A stretch of 8,015 bases of DNA from CAMDWQ01 sp964497635. GTDB lineage: Bacteria > Omnitrophota > Gorgyraeia > 2-02-FULL-51-18. Both the position numbers and the translations under genes were made by a program. Below the pieces are notes generated by a model. That model had not been told where the DNA came from. It worked only from the letters and a program-made list of their open reading frames with translations, and did not search any database. Positions 1 through 6,169 of the stretch are shown here, piece after piece. The stretch spans positions 1-8,015 of the forward strand of contig CAZCDB010000062.1 in the NCBI GenBank assembly GCA_964497635.1, in the 5' to 3' direction. Positions within the stretch are counted from its first letter, which is position 1, and every line of letters starts with the position of its first letter.

Positions 1-1916
1 AGAAAAAAAGATGATTTCTCCAGTGTTTTTGCGGTTATTCGCAATGCCGGGTTTTTAAGAACGAAAAGCTACACGCGTGCTGGCAGACTGAATACTGAAA
101 ATAAGTTTATCCAGCGTTGGGTCCCTGTTTTAAGGAATGGGTTCGATGGGAAGGCAGGGGTTGGTGCCGATGAAAAATTAATCATTTATGACATGGCTGT
201 TTCCACCGGTGCCACGACACATGATTTGGCCAGGCAATTGGAAGGTGAGCCTAATATTCGTGTGATAGGATCTGATCAGGTAGTTTCTTTAAAATTTGTT
301 GCTAGTGGGAAAGATTTAGTTTTTTTTGAGTCCACGGGTCTAGCTATCGATGAGCGTGTTACACAGGTGAAGATAGATGGAACCACTTATAGTAGTGACA
401 ACACAATCTATGATTTTGAAGTTGGAAAGAGATTTAAAGAAATTAAGGATCTTGGTCCGAGAAGACCTTTTTCTTTGATTGACTATCAGGCCGAAATTTA
501 TGCTAAAACCCATCCGGGTCGACTTCTGTTTCATCCTATTAATTTTTATCATGCTAAAAAAGATTCTTTTGTTGCTGATAATAGACCGCATTTTATCCGT
601 GTCATGAATCTAACCCAACATCTTTTGAGTGATTACGAAAAAGAAACCTTTTTTGATGCGATTACACGAATAGTTCAGCCTGGAGGTTACCTTATGGTAG
701 GTGAAACGGCAGATAAAGGTCGAGGTGGTTTTGATCTATACCGTGTCGAAAGTGGAGTTAGGATAAAAATCAATCCAGATAAAATAGCGGAGTTGGCGGG
801 AAATGAATTCTATCCTTTGGTTTCAGGGGCACGATTAGCGGGAAAAAAAGATGGGCAAGTGACCCGTGGTAACGAAAAAATTTCATTCCTACTTCAAGTC
901 AATAAAGAAACCGGGAAAACAGGCAAGATTATGGTGGGTAAAGACGAGTTTGAGCTAAAAATTGAAAAGGGTAAAGTTTTGCTTCTTGGTGCCGATGGGG
1001 AATCCATTGATTTGCCTGAGTCGGCTGCCCGGGATCACGAAGAACAAGCTTTGGTCGATGGGAAAAACAAAACAATGCAAGTGACTCTCTCGATGTCGGA
1101 CCTNNNNNNNNNNNNNNNNNNNNNNNNNNNNNNNNNNNNNNNNNNNNNNNNNNNNNNNNNNNNNNNNNNNNNNNNNNNNNNNNNNNNNNNNNNNNNNNNN
1201 NNNCTTTGGTCGATGGGAAAAACAAAACAATGCAAGTGACTCTCTCGATGTCGGACCTTAATAGGGTTTTGGGGGATGTTTATCGCAAGGTCAGGGAAGC
1301 TCCGATCAATTCAGACGATACCAAAGAAGCTTTGCTTCAGATCAACACGGATGATTTCGACCCGGGGCAGGGTTTTGAGGAGGCGATACTTCCTATTTTT
1401 GTCGCGGAGCTTAAATTTGCCCATCGGCAAAAATATGGAGAGAAGGCGCTTTTTGTAGTCTCGGGGTCCTATGCAGCACAGATGATCGAGGCTATCAATT
1501 TTGAAGAAACACAAAAAATAGCTTTTGGAACTGAAGAAAAGATAGAGAGTTCTCATCAGATCCGTATGGCGACGCCCAAATCCACGAGCATCCAGTCAGA
1601 CCTTCGGCGGTTTTATCTCAAAGCCCTTGAAAAAGGGGATATCCCCAATTTTCGCGCCGCGATCCGGATCTCTTTGGCCTTAGCTAGGCTGGATGAAGTC
1701 AATGTGAATACCCTTGAAACATCAGGCATTGGAGATCTTTTGAAGGCTTTCATTGATGATGTTAATCTTGGAACATTTTCTAGAGTCGTTGTCGCCTTGG
1801 TCACAGCGGATGGAGAAATCCAAAAAGTTTTATTGCCACCCATCATCACTTTCCCCATCAACCAGTGGATCCAAGCCGCTAGCCTAGCCGAGCGCACCAC
1901 TGCGCAAGCAGCATAA
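1..1916 (+). CDS. SAM-dependent methyltransferase-like protein, 5' partial, interrupted by a false assembly gap
   Basis: The frame is open from base 1, so the true start lies upstream. The first ATG (193) falls inside the nucleotide-binding strand and cannot be the start. Counting window residues, D64-MAVSTGATTHDLA resembles methyltransferase motif I, with an acidic residue (D92 in IGSD) at the end of the next strand. IRVMNL (about 199-204) and VQPGGYLMVGE (about 225-235) match the CheR-like or class I motif IV and post-III pattern. After about residue 300 come beta-rich sequence and an alpha-helical C-terminal region that I do not recognise. The N run at 1104-1203 splits the gene. Removing the Ns and one copy of the flanking 55-mer joins frame 1 to the downstream frame (...MSD-L-NRV...), giving at least 586 residues ending at TAA 1914-1916. 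Substrate unknown. The fold assignment is fairly secure; the exact family is not. It may be the tail of a much larger multidomain protein. Confidence 0.8.
1049..1103 (+). repeat. Left copy of 55-bp identical gap flank (contig overlap)
   Basis: Begins CTTTGGTCGATGGGAAAAAC, ends CGATGTCGGACCT, and directly abuts the N run. It is identical over all 55 bases to 1204-1258. It codes (frame 1) for the tail of the left contig, ending ...TLSMSD. A length of 55 equals a common de Bruijn k-mer size, which fits two unresolved contigs that share their terminal k-mer. Confidence 0.95.
1104..1203. other. Assembly gap: run of exactly 100 N
   Basis: One hundred consecutive Ns, the conventional placeholder for a scaffold gap of unknown length. 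The flanks are the same 55-base sequence, so the two contigs overlap here and the gap is most likely of negative size, with no sequence missing. Any open reading frame spanning the Ns (several appear on the minus strand) is meaningless. Confidence 0.97.
1204..1258 (+). repeat. Right copy of 55-bp identical gap flank (contig overlap)
   Basis: Starts at the first base after the N run and repeats 1049-1103 exactly, encoding the same peptide (VDGKNKTMQVTLSMSD) in the downstream frame. The apparent TTG start at 1206 is therefore not a gene start; it is the middle of the methyltransferase-like gene. Confidence 0.95.
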
Positions 1917-1917
1917 T

Positions 1918-1930
1918 TAGCAGACTGCTA
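1918..1930. other. 13-bp palindrome between convergent gene ends
   Basis: TAGCAGACTGCTA: perfect 6-bp arms around one central A, lying across the 11-bp junction of the two convergent genes and including the cstA stop codon. It is too short and lacks a U-tract on either strand, so it is at best a weak hairpin, not a convincing intrinsic terminator. No other terminator is visible between the genes. Confidence 0.3.
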
Positions 1931-3577
1931 CAGCGATTTAAAAGATTTAGCCGCTTTCACCAAAAGGATGGAAGCCAGTGCCATCAAAACAATCGCCACC
2001 CAGGAGATGGCGTCCAGGGCGAGCTTGCCTTGACTCAGGGAAGCACACTGGGGTTTCATCAAGATCAGAAGCGATGAAAAAGTCACGAGGGTCATAAACG
2101 CCATGGGAATGGCGGCGATCCACCAAGCTTTTTTGTTTTTCTTCAGCCACAAGGTTAATAGCATCAGCGTGAGAGCTGCCAGAAGCTGATTGGAAGTCCC
2201 AAAGATGGTCCAAAAAACTTTCCATGCGGGTAAGGTGCCGCCTTGTCCGTCGGACAATTTTAAACTCACACAAAAGAGGGGCACTGCCAGGCTTGCTGCT
2301 GTTGCGATGACACGGCCCAAAGTATTTTTAAGTCCTGTCAGTTCTTGGAAAATCTGACGAGCTAGTCGCGTGGCCACATCCAGTGTATCGTAGATAAAAG
2401 TAGCAAAGGCCAGCAAAGCAAAAGAGCGGGCCATTTCTCGGGGAATCCCAAGAGACCCGACAAAACGGCTTAAGCCCTCCGCGTAAATCCGGTCCGGGGA
2501 AGCACCGGCCAAAACATCCCCCTTTGCCAAAATCATAACGGTCGCAAGCGAGAGAATCGCCACGATCCCCTCCAAAAGCATCCCGCCATAACCGACCAGA
2601 TGGCAGTCTTTTTCTTTAGCGATTTGTTTGGACGTCGTACCAGAGCAAACAATCCCATGAAACCCTGAACAGGCCCCACAAGCGACGGTCACAAATAAAA
2701 TGGGAAAGAGGGGCAAATTTTTGGCGGAGAAAAAACCGGTAAAGGCCGGATACTGAATCACTTCCCCACCGATAAACAAGCCCAGAAGCCCTGCGACCAA
2801 TGTCCCGTATAAAAAGAAACCTCCAAGATACCCACGTGGCTGGAGCAGAATCCACACCGGCGCTAGAGACGCCACAAAACAGTAAAGCAAAAGCAGGATA
2901 TTCCACACATCTTTGGGATTTCCCAAAAAAGAGGGAAGGATGAGAGGGATCGAAGGCCCGACAAGAATTGAGAGGATAACTAGAGGTAGAAAAATAGCCG
3001 TCGCCAGCCAAAGCGGCGCCTTCAAACGATAAAGAAAAATCCCCATCAGCACCCCGATGAAAAGATAAAGCGCTGAAGACGTCGCGGTGGCTCCCCCAAG
3101 CTCAGGGTCCAAAAACGCGGAACTTGTCAGATCCGTAAAAGCGGTGATGACATAAAGCAATGAGAGCCACACAAAAATCAGAAAAATGATATGTCCGCCA
3201 CGACCCAGATAAGTCCCCATCATTTCCACCACAGACACTGCACGGTGCCGCACGGAGCTGGCCAAGCTTGAAAAATCATGAACCGCCCCAAAAAAAACGG
3301 CTCCGACCACAATCCAAAGAAGTACCGGTAGCCACCCAAAATAAAGGGCTCCCAAAATAGGCCCCACAATGGGTCCCGCCGCCGCAATCGCCGAGAAATG
3401 CTGACTTAAAAGAAAGCCTTTTTTAGCCGGGACATAATCAAGACCGTCGTTAATCTCTTGTGCGGGAGTTGTGCGCTCATCGCTCAAGCCAAAATGATGA
3501 GTGAGAAAACGGCCATAAACGCGATAAGCCAGAAAAAAGATAACAGCGATTACAAGGACAACCAGATAGAGAGGCAT
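1928..3577 (-). CDS. cstA: CstA-family carbon starvation / pyruvate-peptide transporter
   Basis: 549-residue, very hydrophobic inner-membrane protein with more than a dozen predicted membrane segments. Family hallmarks visible: YVPAKKGFLLSQHFSAIAAA (from Y48) followed by GPIVGP, GAVHDF (97-102), SGFHGIVCSGTTSKQ (303-317), FIYDTLDVATRLAR (394-407) and WTIFGTSNQLLAALTL (456-471). E. coli CstA is about 700 aa; this is the shorter form of roughly 550 aa seen in many anaerobes and lacks the long C-terminal extension. Known relatives import pyruvate or peptides when carbon is scarce; the substrate here is not determined. ATG is at 3577-3575. No Shine-Dalgarno precedes it, but a good -35/-10 pair ends 6 nt before the ATG, suggesting a leaderless message. 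Transcribed alone, convergent with the methyltransferase-like gene (11 bp between the stop codons) and divergent from the 77-aa gene. Confidence 0.95.
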   Translation of the reverse strand: MPLYLVVLVIAVIFFLAYRVYGRFLTHHFGLSDERTTPAQEINDGLDYVPAKKGFLLSQHFSAIAAAGPIVGPILGALYFGWLPVLLWIVVGAVFFGAVHDFSSLASSVRHRAVSVVEMMGTYLGRGGHIIFLIFVWLSLLYVITAFTDLTSSAFLDPELGGATATSSALYLFIGVLMGIFLYRLKAPLWLATAIFLPLVILSILVGPSIPLILPSFLGNPKDVWNILLLLYCFVASLAPVWILLQPRGYLGGFFLYGTLVAGLLGLFIGGEVIQYPAFTGFFSAKNLPLFPILFVTVACGACSGFHGIVCSGTTSKQIAKEKDCHLVGYGGMLLEGIVAILSLATVMILAKGDVLAGASPDRIYAEGLSRFVGSLGIPREMARSFALLAFATFIYDTLDVATRLARQIFQELTGLKNTLGRVIATAASLAVPLFCVSLKLSDGQGGTLPAWKVFWTIFGTSNQLLAALTLMLLTLWLKKNKKAWWIAAIPMAFMTLVTFSSLLILMKPQCASLSQGKLALDAISWVAIVLMALASILLVKAAKSFKSL

Positions 3578-3583
3578 GGGGTG

Positions 3584-3612
3584 ATTATATTTTTATGGTA
3601 AAATAAAAACAA
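3584..3612 (-). promoter_or_regulatory. cstA promoter (TTGTTT-17-TATAAT), leaderless arrangement
   Basis: On the minus strand, TTGTTT (3612-3607) and a perfect TATAAT (3589-3584) are separated by exactly 17 bp. Only CACCCC (6 nt) lies between the -10 box and the cstA ATG, so transcription would start at or within a base or two of the start codon. No ribosome-binding site is present, which agrees. Sequence match only; the start site is not measured. Confidence 0.65.
3596..3604 (+). promoter_or_regulatory. Possible extended -10 promoter for the 77-aa gene
   Basis: TGGTAAAAT is an extended -10 (TGN + TAAAAT) on the plus strand. No convincing -35 is seen. Initiation near 3611 would give a leader of about 37 nt containing the AAAGGA ribosome-binding site (3635-3640). 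The box lies inside the spacer of the opposing cstA promoter, so the two could not be occupied at the same time. Confidence 0.4.
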
Positions 3613-3647
3613 GTCCATTTATCCACTAAAAACAAAAGGAAAAGCCA

Positions 3648-3881
3648 ATGCCCTATGATGCAACGCTAGATAAGCAACTTTTTACCAAGAGCTGGGAAGG
3701 GGAAGGGACCAAGATTTCCGTGAGCATTTACTCCTACAATGGCGGGATCAGCAAGCTTCAGATTTCCCGTGAAAACTTTACCGCGGATGGAGAACCCCGG
3801 TTTTCCAAGCTGGGACGTCTGACCAAAGAAGAGGCGGAGGCGGTCCTCCCTCTTTTCCAAGAAGCTTTGGGGAATATGTAG
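3648..3881 (+). CDS. Conserved-looking small protein (77 aa), function unknown
   Basis: Small soluble protein with no signal peptide or membrane segment. The N-terminal two thirds alternates as beta strands (KISVSIYSYNGG, SKLQISREN, FSKLGRL) and the C-terminus is one amphipathic helix (TKEEAEAVLPLFQEALGNM). This strand-rich sheet plus C-terminal helix loosely recalls the PC4/YdbC single-strand-binding fold; that is a guess from pattern, not a recognised match. ATG at 3648 has a well-placed Shine-Dalgarno (AAAGGA, 7-nt spacer). It is followed after TAG by one codon and then the ATG of the next gene in the same frame, so the two are very likely co-transcribed and may be translationally coupled. 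Confidence 0.75.
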   Translation: MPYDATLDKQLFTKSWEGEGTKISVSIYSYNGGISKLQISRENFTADGEPRFSKLGRLTKEEAEAVLPLFQEALGNM

Positions 3882-3884
3882 AGG

Positions 3885-4280
3885 ATGACAAAACGCTGGG
3901 CTTTTCTTTTACTTTTTGTCAGCTCTTTTTTATTTTGCGGGATGGGGGTTTTGGAACACCGCGAAGAATTGGGGACTCTAAAAGAGCAGTCCATCCAAGA
4001 AGAGCAGAAAGAAAAGACTTCGAAGGCGCAGGAAGAAGCTTTTAAAAAAGTCGAGGCGGCTCTCAAAGCCTCCGAAATCAAAGAAGGTCTTGAGCTTTCA
4101 CAGATCCGGAGCCGATACGGCGCACCCTCGGCGATCAGTCCTGAAGGTGAGGGGGGCCAGCGCTGGCTTTACCGCTCCTCTAAAGGAAAAGCACTTGAGA
4201 AGCCCTGGATCTTTCTTTATTTTGATTCCCAGAGTCGTCTTATTCGCTGGGAATGTGGGCATACGGAAGCTTGCGGCTAG
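3885..4280 (+). CDS. Membrane-anchored / exported BamE (SmpA/OmlA)-like small protein
   Basis: 131 residues. Residues 1-20 (MTKRW then LLLFVSSFLF) form a Sec signal or N-terminal anchor. Residues about 25-66 are a charged Glu/Lys/Gln-rich coiled coil. Residues about 66-125 look like a BamE/SmpA domain: an initial helix (LELSQIRSRYGAPS), the aromatic QRWLY strand and a closing IFLYFDSQSRLIRWECG pair. BamE proteins sit in the outer-membrane assembly machinery, but many such domains are generic envelope modules, and the lipobox expected for BamE is poor here (FLFC). A C-terminal Cys pair (C124, C130) could form a disulfide. The start is set by the signal peptide; only AGG separates the preceding TAG from this ATG, so initiation may depend on ribosomes finishing the 77-aa gene. 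Domain call tentative. Confidence 0.7.
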   Translation: MTKRWAFLLLFVSSFLFCGMGVLEHREELGTLKEQSIQEEQKEKTSKAQEEAFKKVEAALKASEIKEGLELSQIRSRYGAPSAISPEGEGGQRWLYRSSKGKALEKPWIFLYFDSQSRLIRWECGHTEACG

Positions 4281-4303
4281 TTTTACGAATTTAAAGATGA
4301 AAG

Positions 4304-4312
4304 TGGTACACT
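4304..4312 (+). promoter_or_regulatory. Extended -10 box directly before pyrE
   Basis: TGGTACACT (TGN plus a TANNNT-type -10) ends 7 nt before the pyrE ATG, so the expected start site falls at or beside the ATG. The upstream -35 region (about 4282-4289, TTTACGAA) is weak. No Shine-Dalgarno is present between 4295 and 4319. The arrangement parallels that of cstA. Confidence 0.45.
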
Positions 4313-4319
4313 ATTTCGC

Positions 4320-4901
4320 ATGAAAGAAAACGAAGTCATTCAGATTTTTAAAAAAGAAAAGGCACTTCTTTCGGGCCACTTTTTGCTCTCCAGCGGATTG
4401 CACAGCCCCAATTACATGCAGTGTGCTCTGGTGCTTCAGAAGCCCTGGGTGGCCGAGAAGCTTTGCAAGGCCTTAGGAAAGAAACTAGCCAAGTACAAGG
4501 CAGCCAAGGTGGTAGGACCCGCTTTGGGCGGAGTGCTTGTTTCTTACGAGCTAGGACGCGCTCTTAAGCTTCCCTCGATTTTTGCCGAGAGGCAGGATCA
4601 AACTTTTGCACTTCGCCGTGGTTTTGGCATCAAAAAAGGCGAGAGAGTGATCGCGGTTGAGGACGTCATTACCACCGGAAAATCGGTCAAAGAAGTCATT
4701 GACCTCCTCGAAAAGGAAGGCGCCAAAGTCGTGGCAGTGGCGTCGCTTGTGGATCGCAGCGGAGGGCAGGCGATTTTTAAACAAGATTTTATTTCTATTT
4801 TGTCGGTGGATATCAAAACGTATACTCCTGAAAATTGCCCGCTGTGTCGGGAAGGCAAAATTGCTTTAATTAAACCAGGAAGCCGGAAAATTAGCGTATA
4901 G
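4320..4901 (+). CDS. pyrE: Orotate phosphoribosyltransferase
   Basis: 193 residues, normal length for a short OPRT. It converts orotate and PRPP to OMP in pyrimidine synthesis, in the cytoplasm as a dimer. Visible motifs: GHFLLSSGLHSPNY (19-32, substrate loop), VVGPALGGV (64-72), FAERQ (88-92), the catalytic loop region ALRRGFGIKKGE (97-108), and the PRPP-binding signature VIAVEDVITTGKS (110-122) with its Glu-Asp pair and TTGKS phosphate loop. The C-terminus carries YTPENCPLC with a CxxC (173-176), as in the PyrE group typified by Thermus. No other pyr gene is nearby, so it is a scattered pathway gene. The ATG at 4320 has no ribosome-binding site but has a -10-like box 7 nt upstream, suggesting its own leaderless transcript; 39 bp separate it from the preceding gene. 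A related PRTase specificity (for example xanthine) is possible but less likely. Confidence 0.93.
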   Translation: MKENEVIQIFKKEKALLSGHFLLSSGLHSPNYMQCALVLQKPWVAEKLCKALGKKLAKYKAAKVVGPALGGVLVSYELGRALKLPSIFAERQDQTFALRRGFGIKKGERVIAVEDVITTGKSVKEVIDLLEKEGAKVVAVASLVDRSGGQAIFKQDFISILSVDIKTYTPENCPLCREGKIALIKPGSRKISV

Positions 4902-4913
4902 GCGTTGGGTTAT

Positions 4914-4919
4914 AGGAGA
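4914..4919 (+). promoter_or_regulatory. Shine-Dalgarno AGGAGA setting the start at 4927
   Basis: AGGAGA with a 7-nt spacer to ATG 4927. It selects this ATG over the in-frame ATG at 4936 and is the strongest ribosome-binding site in the window, contrasting with the absent site at pyrE just upstream. Confidence 0.8.
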
Positions 4920-4926
4920 TAGAAAA

Positions 4927-5505
4927 ATGAAAGCAATGCGTTATTATGCTATTTTTTCAATTTTATTCTTAAGCGTCACTTCTTATGCGATGGGCAATTC
5001 CCAAAATCAAGACACGACCCAAAGCGGGAACGTGGCAACCGACCAGGCCAAGCAGGATTATGCGCTACTTCTAGCCAAACTCAAAGAGCTGGGGCAGCAG
5101 TACAATCAAGTCACAGGTCAGATGAAGCAGGTGGTGAAAGAGCAAGGGGTGCCTGTTTGGGATGAAAAGGAAGGCATCAAGATCACCCACGATCTAAATT
5201 TTGCCAAAAAAGCGCCGATGCAGGAGACGGATAAAGAGATCAAAATTGTTCTCGAGAGGCCCGGTCTTAAGAAGGGGACGATCCGGATTACCATTGAAGA
5301 TGACAAGACCCTGCATCTGCGGGCGTTTAAAAAATCTTTAACTCCCGGTGAGTCTGATGAAGCCATTGATGAGAAGCTGGGCCTTCCGGACTCGGTGACT
5401 GCGGAGAATGCAAAACCTAAAGCTCAGTACGAAGATGGTATTTTGACCATTACTCTCCAAAAATCTTTGATCCCCAAAAAATCAATTGAAGTCCCTGTTC
5501 AATAG
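4927..5505 (+). CDS. Exported small heat-shock (alpha-crystallin/Hsp20)-like protein
   Basis: 192 residues. Residues 1-21 are a Sec signal peptide (hydrophobic AIFSILFLSVTSYA, likely cut after A21). Residues about 38-72 are a Gln/Lys-rich amphipathic, probably coiled helix. The alpha-crystallin domain covers about 99-180: ETDKEIKIVLERPGLKKGTI matches the strand followed by the PG turn, LHLRAFKK is the next strand, then LPDSVTAENAKPKAQYEDGI, ending with the A-x-x-x-dG-x-L-x-I signature (AQYEDGILTITLQKS). A C-terminal I-x-V motif (I187, V189) is the tail used for oligomer contacts in this family. Classical Hsp20 proteins are ATP-independent cytoplasmic holdases; the signal peptide places this one outside the inner membrane, which is unusual. 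First gene of a compact block of envelope genes; the next gene starts inside its last 20 bases. Confidence 0.85.
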   Translation: MKAMRYYAIFSILFLSVTSYAMGNSQNQDTTQSGNVATDQAKQDYALLLAKLKELGQQYNQVTGQMKQVVKEQGVPVWDEKEGIKITHDLNFAKKAPMQETDKEIKIVLERPGLKKGTIRITIEDDKTLHLRAFKKSLTPGESDEAIDEKLGLPDSVTAENAKPKAQYEDGILTITLQKSLIPKKSIEVPVQ

Positions 5506-6166
5506 ATTTTTAGCCGTCATTCTATTTTTTTCAAGCTGTTTGAATACAGCTTGGGCCCAAACGGAAGAAGAAATCAACAAGCAGCGCCGTGCGGCCGGAT
5601 TTTTTGATAAAGCCCAAAAATTTTTTGAAGAAAATGATTTTGAGCGGGCGATCATCCACTATAAAAAAGCAATCGAGCTAGAACCCAAAGACGCCAATCT
5701 ATTTAATAATTTGGGGACAGCCTACGCTAAAAAAAATGACCTACTGGGGGCGGAGCAAGCCTACCAGACGGCGCTTGGATTGAATCGTTCACATAAGGTG
5801 GCACTTTTAAATGCCTCGCAAGTGCTCATTCAGAGAGGCTTTTACCGGAAAGCGGAGCATTGGTTGAAGCGGTTGAAGGCACTGTACCCGCAGGAAGCGG
5901 CAATCTACCCGCTCTTGGGAGTGGCCTATTTTCATCGAGGCAAATACTTATCTTCGGTGCAAGCCTATGAAAAAGTGCTGGGAATGGGGGCTCTCCCCAA
6001 GCAGGGAGCAGCGGACATTTACAACAACTTGGGAGTGAGTCTGACACGATTGGGTGAGATGGAAAAAGCCAAGCAGGTTTACATGAAAGCTCTTGAATTA
6101 AGATCGGATCACCCATTGGCGTTAAGAAATTTAAAAATCCTACAAGGCAATGAAGAGACCGCTTAA
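5486..6166 (+). CDS. Exported tetratricopeptide-repeat protein
   Basis: 226 residues from a TTG start. A Sec signal peptide (residues 1-24, core FLAVILFFSS, cut after AWA) fixes the start near 5486, because no ATG precedes it in frame; CTG 5495 is the alternative. About five TPR units follow from residue 36: AAGFFDKAQKFFEENDFERA, ANLFNNLGTAYAKKNDLLGA, KVALLNASQVLIQRGFYRKA, AAIYPLLGVAYFHRGKYLSS and DIYNNLGVSLTRLGEMEKAK, each followed by a Y/L-rich second helix. TPRs make superhelical protein-binding surfaces; similar periplasmic proteins (PilF, BamD-like) serve pilus or outer-membrane assembly, which would fit the pilin-like gene 3 bp downstream. No Shine-Dalgarno is visible, and the 20-bp overlap with the upstream gene suggests translational coupling. 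The lipobox-like FSSC is poor, so a soluble periplasmic form is favoured. Confidence 0.88.
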   Translation: MKSLFNRFLAVILFFSSCLNTAWAQTEEEINKQRRAAGFFDKAQKFFEENDFERAIIHYKKAIELEPKDANLFNNLGTAYAKKNDLLGAEQAYQTALGLNRSHKVALLNASQVLIQRGFYRKAEHWLKRLKALYPQEAAIYPLLGVAYFHRGKYLSSVQAYEKVLGMGALPKQGAADIYNNLGVSLTRLGEMEKAKQVYMKALELRSDHPLALRNLKILQGNEETA

Positions 6167-6169
6167 AAA

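Noticed and set aside
929..1235. Minus-strand ORFs of 66-98 residues spanning the N run
   Set aside because: They read through the Ns and lie antisense to the methyltransferase-like gene; they exist only because Ns contain no stop codons.
193..1239. A 348-residue gene starting at ATG 193
   Set aside because: The frame is open to base 1 and ATG 193 lies inside the motif I strand, so the start is upstream; the end at 1239 is reached only by reading through Ns in the wrong frame.
1049..1258. A genuine 55-bp tandem repeat flanking unknown sequence inside the gene
   Set aside because: Exactly 100 Ns with perfect identity on each side, and an in-frame join after removing one copy, fit an unmerged contig overlap better than a biological repeat.
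1918..1930. A bidirectional terminator between the convergent genes
   Set aside because: The palindrome is only 6 bp per arm with a one-base centre and there is no T-tract on either side; kept only as a low-confidence palindrome.
3885..3950. Lipoprotein signal in the BamE-like protein
   Set aside because: The Cys at residue 18 is preceded by FLF, which does not fit a lipobox; a plain signal peptide or membrane anchor is more likely.
5486..5560. Lipoprotein signal (FSSC) in the TPR protein
   Set aside because: The -3 position is Phe and a better signal peptidase I site (AWA-Q) follows seven residues later.
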